From contig JAPYXD010000678.1 of assembly GCA_030998225.1 (NCBI GenBank), positions 744,001-808,000 of the forward strand: a stretch of DNA of 64,000 nt, given 5' to 3'. Positions 1-11,379 of this stretch are shown here, piece after piece; position 1 is the stretch's first letter; the number at the start of each line of letters is the position of its first letter. A program made the translations under genes and the position numbers. The notes under the pieces were generated by a model. The model had not been told where the DNA came from. It was given only the letters and a program-made list of their open reading frames with translations, and did not search any database. The stretch comes from Diplolepis rosae. Its lineage: Eukaryota > Arthropoda > Insecta > Hymenoptera > Diplolepididae.

Positions 1-349
1 TTTATATACGTGAAAAACGTCAAGTACTTAAAAAACCATGTAAACAGCTTGTGATTAATTGCTTGTTAAATTTTAGTATTTCCCACATAATGAAATTGCG
101 TCATCATATTAAAAACGAGTATTACATCGGGTATTAAAAAATTATCATGTATTTTTTATGGTTCTTTTTTTCAGGCTGAAATTGATGAAATAAAGCGTAA
201 ATGGATTACTTTTGGTTATCATCTTATGTGAAAATATATTATTTACGATCTTAAAGATTATTTTCATTTATTAACTGTTCTGAAATTTTAAAGAAAAATA
301 GACATTTTTCTTTAAATAAATATTATCTATTAACATTAATAAAAAAAGC

Positions 350-435
350 TTTTTTCTACTAGCGGGCCATAAAGTCGACTTTATTGCCTCGTGTGGGGCA
401 AACAAATCCACTTTCTGGCCCGCTAGTAGAAAAAA
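350..435. repeat. Short inverted repeat with 20-bp perfect arms
   Basis: Positions 350-369 are the exact reverse complement of 416-435 (arms contain CTACTAGCGGGCCA). The 46-nt loop itself holds a smaller complementary pair around ttgcc/ggcaa. It could be a small MITE or a folding RNA; no target duplication was found. It lies in AT-rich DNA upstream of the chinmo exons. Confidence 0.6.
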
Positions 436-583
436 GATCGTGTGCAACACGGGAAAAACATTTATTTTTCCCTAATTGCACAATTTACTATTATGTGCCT
501 CCGGCGCGGAAACTCGTTTTTCCGTTACAGCTGAGAGTAACGGAATGTTGTGTATTCCGTTACAGAGGAATATAATGTAAAAA

Positions 584-703
584 TTGAACTGCGCATGCGC
601 ATATAGTCTTACAGCGGAGCAAAATCTTCCTCTTATTCTTCTTCTTCGTACAGAGTTAGCATACCCTACTGACAAAGCATTGTACATTTGAACTGCGCAT
701 GCG
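584..703. repeat. Pair of 16-bp direct repeats in a GC/CpG-rich island
   Basis: The 16-mer TTGAACTGCGCATGCG occurs at 584-599 and again at 688-703. A second short repeat, TCCGTTACAG, occurs near 521 and 556. The stretch 440-830 is richer in CpG than its AT-rich surroundings and could be an old promoter or a repeat remnant. No gene is recognised in it. Between 830 and 3,360 I see only AT-rich DNA, homopolymer T runs (near 1,500 and 1,727) and no supportable coding region. Confidence 0.4.
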
Positions 704-3375
704 TCTATTAAAATCCATTACTACTACACAAGATCGATAAAATCAAAATGGCTTCGATCTCCTGCGAGCATTGTCGCTCCTCACGCAATAACCCTCATTG
801 TGCGCCTAGGCACGTAATATACTATTATTTGCGCTGTGATTTATATCTAGAGATTTATTTATCAACTCATTAATTTGATAATATATTTTAATCTTCCAGT
901 ATCGGAGTAAAAAATAATTTTTTAGTGATTATTATAAAAAAAAGAATATTTGGAAAAAATTCGATTTGTTTGCATATAATTTTGATGTTGTTAATTGGAT
1001 GAAAATGTATAATACAAATACTTGGAGTTGCATAGTATGTTGAGAATAATTTTTAGGCAAAATGTTTATCTATGTTTTGTTCTTATTGGTATAGTGCGAG
1101 AGTGGGCTTGTAAGCTCGTAAGTTAAAAGCCTCTAAGCTGGGAGTTAGCTCCATGCGAGTTCTCTGCGACACGAGTCAGTCAGGAAGAGAGTGTGCGAAA
1201 CGCCTACACAAACGCACGGTCATTGGCCTCTGCGCACCAAGGTCTTGTACATATCATGCTCGTGCAATGCCACATGACATAATATTTTTCGTTTATTCTT
1301 GGCGTGACGTGGCGTGGCTTTGCGTGGCGGTGCGGGGTGAGGCGAAGTGAGGCGAACTATCGGCTGCAAGCATTTCAGAGAATACACGTGTTCCACTAAG
1401 CAAGCTTTCATTTGCAAATTTATACGTCACTCTCCTTATCTTTATCAAATCATGTTTCAATCGTGCTTGTGCGCTCGCACAACTACTGATACCTATTTTT
1501 TTTTTTTTTATTTATTTTTTTATTTTTTTATTTTTTATATCAAATCCCAGTATTCAAGTAAAAACAAGTAAAGATATGTATGCATGAATTATCAAAATCA
1601 TCAAGAAAGGTTTAAGATAAGCAAAGGCGATTCATCGATAATTATTTATTAATATATATGCTTTATGAAATTGTACTTTAACATCACTCTACAGTTATTT
1701 AATTAGAAGTATTATTTTTTTTCTTTTTTTTTTTTTTTTTTTTTTTCTTTGATTTTTCAGAATCAGATACAATTGAAGGGACATAACAATATCGTCTATT
1801 TTAACCAGTGATTTATCCTCGTGATTCTAAAAATAGCAATATTTCGAGAAAGGAACTTAGGTAGAAATAAACGAGCGTTAAAAATATATTACTTATTCAC
1901 TCATCAAGAAATTATGTTGATCGCTCACTATACTTTCGTAACGATCTTGGCCTTGACTTAGCACCCCGTATAAACTAGTACTGGTTTTGTATCGTTTGTC
2001 TTTATACGGTATGCTATATCTAGACACCATCTTGGAGCTCAACAGTTTTGCTGAAATTTTTACTTTGTCTAGTTCTTCTGTGTAAAAAGGCAGTATTTCT
2101 GTAGTTTCACCCAATTTGGGTGTTTAATAAGAAAAACTCTTCAATACCCTATTGTATTTTTATTAAAACTAGAAAATTAGGTCAATTCCTTGCCAGAACT
2201 CCATTTTAAATGAAGCTTGATGAAGCAGTTTCTGCATGGTTTATTGAGTTTCAAACGAATTGAAAAAGTTACTTTAATTAACAGATTTACTGGACCATCA
2301 ACAGTTCAAATCTCGCTAAGTCGTCGTCATTTAAAAATTTTTTCGAGTGAAATTTTACTTTCAGGAATGAAAATAAAGGCACTCTTCATTCGAGTAGCTT
2401 AGTTTTTACTCCAAGAAGGAGTGACATTGCACTCTAATGATAATTTTCACTCGAAAAACTTTGAGCGTTTAATTTTTTACTTTTTGTTGTCAAAAATTTC
2501 TTTTTGATATTTTTAACCGAGTCTGAAATCTATTGATTTATTCAACTATTAGTTATTTTTTAAAAGTACAGATTATCAATTTAATTAGGTGAGTCTGAAA
2601 AATTCTTTAAATATTATCAATTTAGCTCTATAAATCAGAATGAGTAAAATTCACTGGAAAACAGTGAATATACACTGATTACCAGTGTCGTCCAGTGTTA
2701 AGGCTTTCACCGGAATACAATAGTGACTAAGATCACCGACATGGACGACTCTCTATACCGTAGCTTCCAAGCTAAAAGTAAAAATTGACAAGAGACGAGA
2801 GTTAAAAGTTGGCTCTAACCGTCTCACATCTGATCTTAAATTTTTGTCAATCGTCTTCTTTTCTTTCCGGACTGAGGCAGCAAGGCAGCACTTTGGTGGA
2901 TTTTCAATGACACCGCCTACGCATGCACAATCGTATTTAAGGCCAAGGGAGATGAAACAATCGCTCGTTAAGAACACGTGCAGTGTTTGACGTGGAACTT
3001 GTTCTCACGAATTTTTTTGTTATATACGTGGGGATCGCAAGATGAATCGCGGGAATACAGCGGCTAAAGGAAATGTGGATCGTCGAACCCTTTTTTACGA
3101 CATGCTTTAAAGAACTCTTGACGGTACGGGGACAGTATGATACCCTTTTCTTGTAGCTCGTTGAATATTAAGGCCATCTTTGGACAGAATCTAGCTCGTT
3201 ATTTATTATATTATACGTGTATATCTTCATATTCCGTACGTGGAACTTGAAACGAGCATAAATGATTTCGCGTAGTATTCCTGATGTGTAGCAAAGGTAT
3301 TACATGTATGAGTATGCGTATAATTTACGAATATGTATTGTATAATTTATACAAAGAGCCTCATTGATTACCAGC

Positions 3376-3562
3376 TACATTCTCATCATGGATGAGAAGG
3401 TATTGGTTTTATGTGAAAAATTACTTTTCGAATTTTCATCAAATCTTCACGTTTTGAGATACTCTGAGTCGGAAATACCGGTTTTTACAAAAGTCTCTGT
3501 CCGTCTGTCTTTCTGTCTTTCTGTCTTTCTGTTTGTCTGTCCGACGTCTGTGGACAAAATAA
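3376..3562 (-). repeat. R1 dispersed repeat, copy a (terminal part)
   Basis: The end motif CATTCTCATCATGGATGAGA, the following AT-rich block and a TCTG-type microsatellite (about 3,500-3,545) are shared, in reverse orientation, with copies near 7.1, 36.6 and 49.6 kb. The terminus contains a short hairpin (CTCATC/GATGAG). The copy is interrupted by the inverted-repeat element at 3,563-5,043 and seems to continue at 5,044-5,320. The class of the repeat is unknown. Confidence 0.6.
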
Positions 3563-5043
3563 TCCCGTGCAGAAATCGCCCGATTTGTCCTCATTTAAGG
3601 TAGGGCTACGGTTAGGCCCTCGCTAGAAAAAGTAGACTAGGAAGTTCTAGGCGGGCCCCGGCGAGGCGTTGATAATGTTCACCCTGTTTGGTTTCTAGAA
3701 AAACTAGTTCCTTCTAGTCGGGCCCTATTTTTGGATTTTAGTCAGGCCCTAGGTAGTTCCTTATTTTAATAAAAAGTTTAGATATTCTTTGCTGCGCATG
3801 CTCATGCAAAAGGCCTTTACGTACACGGAGAAAAATAGTTAAAGTAATTTTACTCAACTTCCGATCAAATTTGGGACATAAGGACAAGTTAGAAGTTATT
3901 TAGTATCACTGTATTTATTTGTGATATATTAAATGTTCGAAAATTAATCAAAGTTGAGTAAAATTCAGAAGTGTAGGGTGAAGTATGAAAGCGTGCATTA
4001 AAAATGTTTAAAAAAATATATTATTACTCGTAGTATAAGTATAAAAAACCAATCTTTTATTAAATCACAAAAATAGTAGAGCTTTCCGTTCATTCTACTC
4101 TACGCTTCAATCGAGAGTTGAGTAAACCGTGAATCGCAAGATTTATTCCAACAGCTACATCTATTCACGCAGGAACGAATGAAAGTAATCTTATTTTTAC
4201 TTGAGTAAGGCTAAAAAATTTTATTGACGGCACTTACTCTCACAAGCTCTGAATAACTCATGCAGTCACTATATAAGAAAGTTCCAAATTTTATATCTCA
4301 GCATTGTAAGCGAGCGTGTGCGTGATTCGACGAAAGCGTATCGTACTATATTATAAGTGTTGTTATTAGGTTTATATATGTAAGGTTATATGTTTAAGTG
4401 TATTTGTAATTTGAAATATGATTGGCTACGTCCGTAATGGTGTGAATGTATTTGTAAGTTGTTTATGTATATACCGGATGACTATTGTCAGGCTCGAAGT
4501 AAGAATTTTTTTTATTTGAGAGAACCATACCATTGCCAGTTGAAATAATACGCCCGATGCTCATTTTACCCAACTACGGTTTGAAGCACCTCAAGCGTCG
4601 GTGATATACTTATACATTTCATGTTAACCCACTGACGCATGTTGGTGCCCTGTCGTCGATAACGTTTTACTCAACTCCTTACTATTCCCTATGTAACGCT
4701 TATTGTTATTCACTTTGGGTGAATTAGGTATATATCAAATTGATTTTACCCGACTAGGATTTAATAGATGTTCAAATGTCCTTATGTCCCAAGTTTAATC
4801 GACAGAGTTGAGTGAAATTACTTCAACTATTTTTCTCCGTGTATAGCTGGGGCCCCATTGTACGGTTAGGCAATAGATATGTATTCTAATCAGGGCCCGA
4901 CTAGATGTCTAAAATAGGGCCTGTCTAAAACAGCGTTACAGAAGTAGATGGGGCCTGACTACTTTTCCCTACTAGATCCCGACTAGAAGTAGGGAAAAGT
5001 AGTCAGGGCCCTACTATATCTTAAATGAAATTTCTGCACGGGA
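3563..5043. mobile_element. Inverted-repeat (foldback) element, outer of a nested pair
   Basis: The left end TCCCGTGCAGAAA (3,563-3,575) is the reverse complement of the right end at 5,031-5,043. Similarity continues inward through segments rich in GGGCCC and CTAGTCGGGCC. There is no coding capacity, so it is a non-autonomous DNA element. A second element sits inside it (3,824-4,841), and the whole sits within an R1 repeat copy. A possible 2-bp AT duplication is too short to be convincing. Confidence 0.6.
3824..4841. mobile_element. Non-autonomous element with CACGGAGAAA termini
   Basis: The termini CACGGAGAAAAATAGTT and its reverse complement near 4,825-4,841 are followed inward by matching TACTCAACT-like and 'TTATGTCCCAA'-like segments, so the inverted repeats reach about 80 bp. 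TA flanks both ends, which fits a 2-bp target duplication. It has no ORF. The same terminal decamer occurs at 5,321 and 61,608, so this is a small family. Confidence 0.6.
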
Positions 5044-5320
5044 TTCTCGACAGAATTATCGGATTTAATTAAAATTTAGCACACCACTTGCGGGTTCCAA
5101 AATAAAAGACGAGTCTGTTAACCAGCCACATCCGACCAAAATTGTGGAAATAAGAAAATTTTTTGTGTTTTCGAAAAATAACTTTTTGAAAAAATCCAAA
5201 ATTCCAATACTAGTTTCTGATAGTGTTCATTAATCATTACTAATTATCCCCATAACATTTTTTGATTGAACAAAAATTAAGAAAGTTACAGTATGTTAGA
5301 ACTTAAAAAATGTCAATATC

Positions 5321-5599
5321 CACGGAGAAACTTTTTATATCAATTTTTACTATAGTATTTTTCAATTTAGGGAAAAACGTATCACTTTGAGAATTTTTGT
5401 TACTAAAGATACTAAACTTTATAATAATCATATAAAACTTTAGTATAAACTATAGTAAAATTTGCTATGAACTATGCTGAAGTTTCATATCATTATTATA
5501 AAGTTTAGTATTTTTACTAACAAAAATTCTCAAAGTGATACATTTTTCCCTAAATTGAAAAATACTATAGTAAAAATTGATATAAAAAGTTTCTCCGTG
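5321..5599. mobile_element. Palindromic MITE with CACGGAGAAA termini
   Basis: The left arm starting CACGGAGAAACTTTTTATAT is matched almost perfectly by the reverse complement ending at 5,599. The arms are over 80 bp and include the segment around ATTCTCAAAGTGATAC. There is no coding potential. Flanking TC occurs on both sides (possible 2-bp duplication). The near-perfect arms point to a fairly recent insertion. It is inserted in R1-like sequence. Confidence 0.7.
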
Positions 5600-5601
5600 T
5601 C

Positions 5602-5902
5602 TAAATTCCATTTCCCAGTTGAATTATTTTGAATTTAAATTTGTAGATCTTATTGAAGCGAATAATTTTGTCGCGATTAAAATTTGTAGATCTTTAAATA
5701 TTGAAAATTTTTGTATCATAACGTTTTTTTCGTATCTCGTATATAATTTGACTGAAAAATGGAATTTTGATATTGACTTTTTTCAAGTTTTAATATACTG
5801 TCACTTTCCTTAATCTTGTTTACCAAAGTCATTTCTTCTTTTTGGGCCCTCAAGAGGTGTGTCAAATTTCAATACCTTCTCATATGATGAGAATGTAAAA
5901 AA
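5602..5902 (+). repeat. R1 dispersed repeat, copy b
   Basis: The segment around AAATTTGTAGATCTT, 'CATAACGTTTTTTTCGTATC' and the closing GATGAGAATGTAAAA are also present near 36,170-36,300 and 7,160-7,175. It is AT-rich with no ORF of note. It is recognised only by comparison with other copies in this window. Confidence 0.55.
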
Positions 5903-6369
5903 TCGAGCTCGAAGCGGGAGTATCATGTTGAAAATGTGTTTCTTAAAACCGATAGAGTCTTACGTAAATTGATTTTCCTCATTCATTTGAAATAAAAGAC
6001 AAATTGAGTAGCTTTGAGTTAATGTATTTCAGATTTATAATGTTTTATACTTAAAAGGAAAGTATAGCGTTTAGAGCGATTAAATAATCGCTTTTATAAA
6101 AAACTTTAAAAAAATAGAACTACCCTCTATATAAATCCAGAATAGTGGAAAGGTTACTGTTTTATCTAGTACCGTGATGAACCACTTACTCAATAGTCGA
6201 CTCCATTTATAAACTAGTGATTTTAAGAATTTGTCTGCACTGCAGTCGTGTTTTGTCTGTTTTTCACGAAACACGAAGCTTTCGTACATGCTTCACAATG
6301 TTAACCACTATTTGTTTTAGTGATTATCCACTAATCCTCGGTTTTGTGCTCTTCACATACATTCAAGTT

Positions 6370-7023
6370 TATTTATTATAATTTGATACTGAAGCTCAAA
6401 CCAATTTTATAATAATATTACAGATGATGTGAATTACATATTTTCTCAAAGTTACTCGATTTCTTTTTGAATTTAAGTGAGACAGGAAATTCAATTTACT
6501 TAAGGCTCTATCAGCCTTAAGGAACACATTCTCATTATGGCGCTCGCGCTTCGCGCTCGATTTTCTGTATATATTTCAGTAACTTTTTAATAAATTACAT
6601 GATTAAAATAATTCATTTTCTTCCAAATCTCTCAAAAAGGAAAAACAATCGTAGACTTTATTTATTTTATTTAAGGAAACGATTTTGCACAATAACGTTT
6701 ATTTCGTATCTCACATATTTTGGTGATTTGATATTGACTTTTTTCGAATTTGAATATGCTGTAACATTTTTAATTTTGATTTAATCAAAAAATGTTATCA
6801 GGATAATGTTTAGAGATTTATGAGCACTATCAAAAACCAGTATTGGAGTTTTTGATTTTTTCAAAAAGTTATTTTCAAAAACACAAAAGTAGTGCTCAAT
6901 CCCTCAATTTTGATTGGATGTGGCTGGTTAACGAACCTGTCCTTACTTTTTCGGCTCCGATAAAGTGTACCAAAGCTCAATTCAATCTGATGATTCTATC
7001 GAGAGTTATGCCGCACACGACCT

Positions 7024-7054
<31 letters not shown>

Positions 7055-7176
7055 CTTTCGTAAAAACCCTTTTTTCTGACTCAGGGGGTCTCAAAACGTA
7101 AAGATTTGAAGAAAATTTCAAAAGTCATTTTTCATATAAAACCAATACCTTCTCATCCATGATGAGAATGTAAAAA
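6370..7176 (+). repeat. R1 dispersed repeat, copy c (longest uninterrupted copy)
   Basis: The copy matches 34,081-34,109 plus 35,411-36,640 over most of its length, including CTCTATCAGCCTTAAGGAAC, 'GCGCTTCGCGCTCGATTTTC' and GATTGGATGTGGCTGGTTAA, then a (CAGA)n tract at 7,024-7,053 and a hairpin-bearing end CTCATCCATGATGAGAATG. This copy lacks the insertion present in the 34-36 kb copy and so provides the empty site. Translated frames here are not convincing protein. It could be a Helitron-like or other non-autonomous element; the class is not established. Confidence 0.65.
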
Positions 7177-7184
7177 GACGCTTT

Positions 7185-7256
7185 CGACTGCGCTGGGATT
7201 CGAGCCCAGGTCTTGCGATTGCCGGTCGACTGCTTTAACCACTGAGCTACACAGGC
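7185..7256 (-). repeat. tRNA-derived SINE-like sequence, copy 1
   Basis: On the - strand it reads as a tRNA-like cloverleaf: GCCTGTG acceptor arm, box A-like TAGCTCAGTGG, box B-like GGCTCGAATCC, and a T arm CTGGG/CCCAG. Two further copies lie at 12,331 and 34,155 on the + strand. The anticodon loop has C at position 33 instead of U and the anticodon stem has a mismatch. I therefore read it as a tRNA-derived repeat and not a working tRNA gene. Its 3' end abuts the end of R1 copy c. Confidence 0.65.
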
Positions 7257-7576
7257 GTCCGACATCTCCTTCTCCACAGAAAAATCTCCTTATGTCGCCT
7301 AGTGGCTCAGCCTTGCGGCTGTAAATGGTTTCAAATTAATTAGTTGAGTTTGAAATTTTTATCACTGCCTACATTATCGGAGGATCACTAATCGCGTATC
7401 AGATAGGATACGTTGTCGACAGGTGTCCACATATTTTGCCAGAGTTTCAATGCGAAATTCGAAAAATTCCTAAAGTTATGAACGAAAATCCAAGGCGCGA
7501 GTACTTTTCATTCGGAGCCGACAGCTAGTACGAATGGAAAAAAGCAGAAGTTAAGAAGCTAATCCAGGTCTATTAG

Positions 7577-7936
7577 AGCATCCTTCACCCTGCACTCTGC
7601 TCCACTGCACCCAGACGTATACAAAAATACATTCTGCCGATTTACCTTCATTCTGGACTGAAAATCATCGAGACTGCAGCTTATTTGGCAGCCGGTTTAT
7701 TGAATGAAGGATATGGATCGATTCTAAAAGTTATGCATGCGTTGAAATTGGAAATTGGGAAGTACGTAAAAATTTTTGCTGACAACAGCGATCATAGGGA
7801 AATGCAACGACAGGAGCGACGCAGCCTCTCAGAGACGAAAGAGGCCCGTAGGGCCAGAAGGAAACAATTAATGGAGGCAAATCAGCTTTACAAAAGAGCT
7901 CAAGACTTATTATATGGGCCTGGTATTGTTGACTAA
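7577..7936 (+). pseudogene. C-terminal fragment of a transposase-like protein
   Basis: A reading frame of about 119 codons is open from 7,577 (just after a TAG) to the stop at 7,934-7,936. It contains LPIYLHSGLKIIETAAYLA, an internal 'LLNEGYGSILKVM' segment, a basic stretch 'KEARRARRKQLMEA' and ends LLYGPGIVD. This arrangement (small helical block, basic linker, YGPG-type end) resembles the tails of multi-copy transposon proteins common in arthropods and cnidarians, possibly Mutator-like. That assignment is from memory and uncertain. There is no start context and no upstream catalytic domain, so it is a relic. Confidence 0.5.
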
Positions 7937-8857
7937 CCCTTAAGTAATTTTAATCATTTGTTTTTACGTGTCAAAACTTTAAAGACGTTTTTATAAAAAC
8001 TGCATTTTCGAAACTGGCGTGCAGGATTACTCAAAAACTATTTAACCGATTTTGTTAAAACTTCACAGAAACATTAATAACATTATTATTTCCCATTTGA
8101 AAGACATTTTTTTTTTTTAAAACAACTTTCCTCAGTAAAATATTACAGAGAATTTGCGTAAAACTTTGATTTTTTAAAAAATACGTGCCATTTTTTTAAA
8201 TTTGCATTTTCTTCACTTTAATTATATTCAGTAGTCAGAAATTATACATGTTATAACTGAAGAAATTTCTGAATTTTTGTGCAGATCAAAATCTACAGCA
8301 AGGTACATTGCACGTCGATTTGTAACTCCCGTGGCAACCTTCCTGGAACATTGTGCCCCACAGATCCGCTATTTGGAAAATAAATTACATTTAATAAATT
8401 GTTTTGAACGCTTAAATATACCATTAAAGTATACCTACACGTTTTCAAATCTAGGACAATTATTTCTTAGTTAAAAATATTCCTGAAGATTGACTAATTT
8501 TTTCCGTCCAAATGCATATCCCCCCTTAAATGCATTTTTTCATGTACATTATCACAAAGACCTATTCTCATTTTCTTATAACATAACGGCTGCTTATATT
8601 ACGTACATATCGCACATTTTCATGGTCAAGAACATCTCGCTTGATGATGGCGTACGAATAATTGATTTCACATGAGGGATTTTGATGACTTTGTGCGGTA
8701 AATAAAAATCTAGTACAATCGTTAGGTATCATTTATTATCACCTGTCCTTAAAATATGCTCAGATGTTAGGATTAAGAATTAGTGTTGTTGACATTAAGG
8801 TTAAGAATAAACTAAAATAAGTAGTAAAAAACTATCCTTGAATAAAACAAATAATTT

Positions 8858-9180
8858 TGTACAGCTACTAGTACACATAAAAAAAAGATGAGTAAGATTG
8901 TCTGAAAGTTCGGTACTTTTGTTCTCAAAATTACTTCTTAGTAGACTTTATAAGAACTTCAGTAAAATCCATGGATTTTCTATACCATTCACCTATCTCC
9001 CAGTAAAATCTAGTAAACTCGGATTTGTTTGTATTTCGTAGATTTCACTGGAAGTTAAGTAAAACATACAGAAAACATGTTGATCGAACTGAATTTGTTG
9101 CAAAATCTACTAAAAAGTCATGTTGACCAAAAAAGTACCGAACTTTCTGTAAATTTTACATATCATTTTTCCGCTGTACA
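8858..9180. mobile_element. MITE immediately upstream of the chinmo BTB exon
   Basis: The outer ends TGTACAGC / GCTGTACA and the inner complementary blocks GAAAGTTCGGTAC (8,904) / GTACCGAACTTTC (9,135-9,147) define a roughly 320-bp inverted-repeat element without coding potential. Its right end lies only about 60 bp before the splice acceptor of the next chinmo exon, so it occupies the branch-point side of that intron. Confidence 0.6.
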
Positions 9181-9241
9181 TCAATAAATCAATAACAAGC
9201 TTTAACATATTTAAATGTTAGATTTACACTTTTTGTTGCAG

Positions 9242-9462
9242 GGGTTACATTTAAGGCACACAGATTAATCCTTGCAGCTTGCAGCAAACACTTTCAAGAA
9301 CTGTTCGAAGGGATTCCGCCTTCCCCTGCAGGGCTCATTGTCATCCTAGATGGTACGAGTGCTCAAAATATGGCAGCTCTTCTTGAATTCATGTACCGTG
9401 GTGAAGTACACGTGTCCCAGGAGTCTCTCAGTTCATTTTTAAAAGCTGCAGAATGTTTACAA
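9242..9462 (+). CDS. chinmo: chinmo exon: second half of the BTB/POZ domain
   Basis: The exon follows a pyrimidine-rich acceptor (ttttgttgcag) and ends at donor caa|gtacgt. Two bases complete a glycine codon, then 73 codons begin GVTFKAHRLILAACSKHF and include 'NMAALLEFMYRGEVHVSQES'. This is the C-terminal part of a BTB/POZ dimerisation domain of the insect BTB zinc-finger class, closest by recollection to Chinmo. Chinmo is a nuclear transcription factor that sets temporal identity in neurons and maintains progenitor and germline states. The first BTB half, which should carry the start codon and an FCLKW-type motif, is not visible upstream in the window, so this is a partial gene. The next coding exon continues the frame exactly. 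Confidence 0.9.
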
Positions 9463-9874
9463 GTACGTAAAACACGAAAAAACGGAAACTTATGCTATTG
9501 AGGGATTGGATTACAATTTCAAATAAGTATTATTCCAGCTTTTAAGTACAAGTCGAAAGTCATTGAGGTTTAAAGGTACTTTTTAGATCTATCCACAAAA
9601 TACGTTATATTTTGTCCACCCCCGGAAACATAATCGAAATATGTAAAAGTTTAATTCAAATGTAACTTAATGAAGAAATATTTGAACTTTTTTTTTAGAA
9701 GATAGTTCTACAAGAAATATTAAAAAACCATACAGCACATAGGAGGCGGGGGGATGGTGTATAACAGTTTTCAAAATTGACCTACGTAATTTATGGGAGT
9801 TTCCTAATATATATATATATATTTAATTATTCAAAAAAAATAAACAGGACTTATATCGACCCTTAGTATTAAAA

Positions 9875-9980
9875 TTTGAATATTTTTGTTGTACTTAGTT
9901 GGCTTTAGGGTCCAGAAAAAATGTAAACTCAAGGTTTTTCTGGACCCTAAAGCCAACTAAGTACAACAAAAATATTCAAA
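9875..9980. repeat. Perfect 46-bp intronic hairpin
   Basis: Positions 9,875-9,920 and 9,935-9,980 are exact reverse complements with a 14-nt loop. The arms include TTAGTTGGCTTTAGGGTCC. It lies in the chinmo intron after the BTB exon. Related sequence (GGACCCTAAAGCCAATTA and nearby) occurs near 36,040, inside R1 copy d. The hairpin is therefore probably derived from a repeat. If transcribed with chinmo it would form a long, fully paired RNA stem. Confidence 0.8.
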
Positions 9981-10293
9981 TTCAAAAAAAAATTTTTAAT
10001 TTTAATATGGCACATTATATGTTATCCTAGATCCTAGATCCTAGATCCTCTTCCCACCCTCAAAAGTATCACGTATTTTGTGGCTGGCCCCTTTTCACAT
10101 TAGTATACAACATACATATTAGACTTTTAAATGGAATGAGAAATATTTTTAAAACAGTATGGCCAGTTTGGTGGCACATACCAATAGTTTGATACCGGAG
10201 AAGTATTTATTGAGCAAGACTATTAAGAGAGAAGGGTCATTGAACCGGAAAGATGTTATAAAAGTATTCTTTTGTTTCTTGGAAAATCTGTAG

Positions 10294-10544
10294 GTAAAGG
10301 GTCTTTCGATAGAACATGAAAAGTTGGCGGTAGCTCAGAGGCATGTCGTAGACAACAATAATTCATCAACGGATTCTGGCGGTGGGAATATCGCTGAAGT
10401 ACCTGAAACACCTGAGACAGGTCTTGGCCGAGGGGTGAAAAGAACTCCCACTCCTGCCCCATCACCCGCCCTCAACAGTTACTCTCTACCCAACGCCTAT
10501 TCCACCGCTCACTATTATGAGAGCCCTCAAAAAAGGCTAATCAG
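10294..10544 (+). CDS. chinmo: chinmo exon: linker after the BTB domain
   Basis: After acceptor ctgtag the frame starts VKGLSIEHEKLAVAQRH, directly continuing the BTB exon; a VKGLS junction right after the BTB domain is typical of this protein class. The rest is low-complexity, probably disordered linker: a DNNNSSTDSGGG run, 'EVPETPETG', and a TPTPAPSPA stretch, ending in ESPQKRLI. The donor is tcag|gtataag. The length is 251 nt, so the last codon (arginine) is split 2+1 with the next exon. Its residues look like a flexible region for partner binding; no domain is recognised. Confidence 0.9.
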
Positions 10545-11379
10545 GTATAAGCCCCAATACCAAATACTTTCTTCTATTCATCCATTTTTCTTTTCCTAGC
10601 AAATAATTAATATCTTTTTAAAAAATCAAAACTAAAGTTTAAATTACCTTTCATCTTTATTAGTTTAACTCAATTAAACATTTTTGGCATATGTATTTTG
10701 AAAATGAAGTATTGTATCTAATTTCTGTGCTTTGTTTATCTAATTTAATAAATAGAAACCAGTCCTGAACGGACTAAAGCAACAGGTCTTTCTTTTATAA
10801 CATTTAAGGTCTCAATGTAGACTTCTAGACAGAGATAATTATTCAAGTATTATGATTTGAAGAAAAATTTGATTGCTCATGTTCTCCTGGCTCAATTAAA
10901 ATTCTCATTTTGTTAACGATAACGTTACATTCTTAAAAGCATGCGATACTTCGTTAATTAGCAAATTTAATTGATTTCAGGTTTCTACATGCTTGTGTCT
11001 AAAGTATATAAAGTTTTCTTTTCACATTTTGGAAAATGGTAGAGAAGATAAAAGCGGACGTAGATAAACTATTTTTGGTTTCGAAATTGAAATAAAGTTG
11101 CATTTTAGCAAAATCTATCGAAAAATTTGCTTTCACTGTCAAAACAAAAAGTACTCTATTTACGTCCGTTTTTATCTTCTTTGCCATTTCCAAAATTTGA
11201 TGTATTTTGGGCACAAACATGTAGAAACTGGACCAAATTGTTCACAAGAACTTGCTACTTTTCTCAAGTATCACATGCCCTTAATGTATTTACTTCTATC
11301 TATTTGTACTGTATTAATGTCTTTCGTTATTATTGTTAATTGATTGATGTTTTTTAAAGATGAAATTTGCTTTTATTAG

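Noticed and set aside
172..231. Acceptor-like ttctttttttcag followed by an 18-codon frame reading AEIDEIKRKWITFGYHLM and a stop
   Set aside because: It vaguely resembles a MADF-type or transposon exon end, but it is too short and has no supporting upstream exon in the window.
1893..2114. 73-codon reverse-strand frame
   Set aside because: No recognisable motif, no repeat or splice context; likely chance.
8277..8474. 65-codon frame that could be an upstream chinmo exon
   Set aside because: No BTB similarity, no splice sites in phase with the exon at 9,242.
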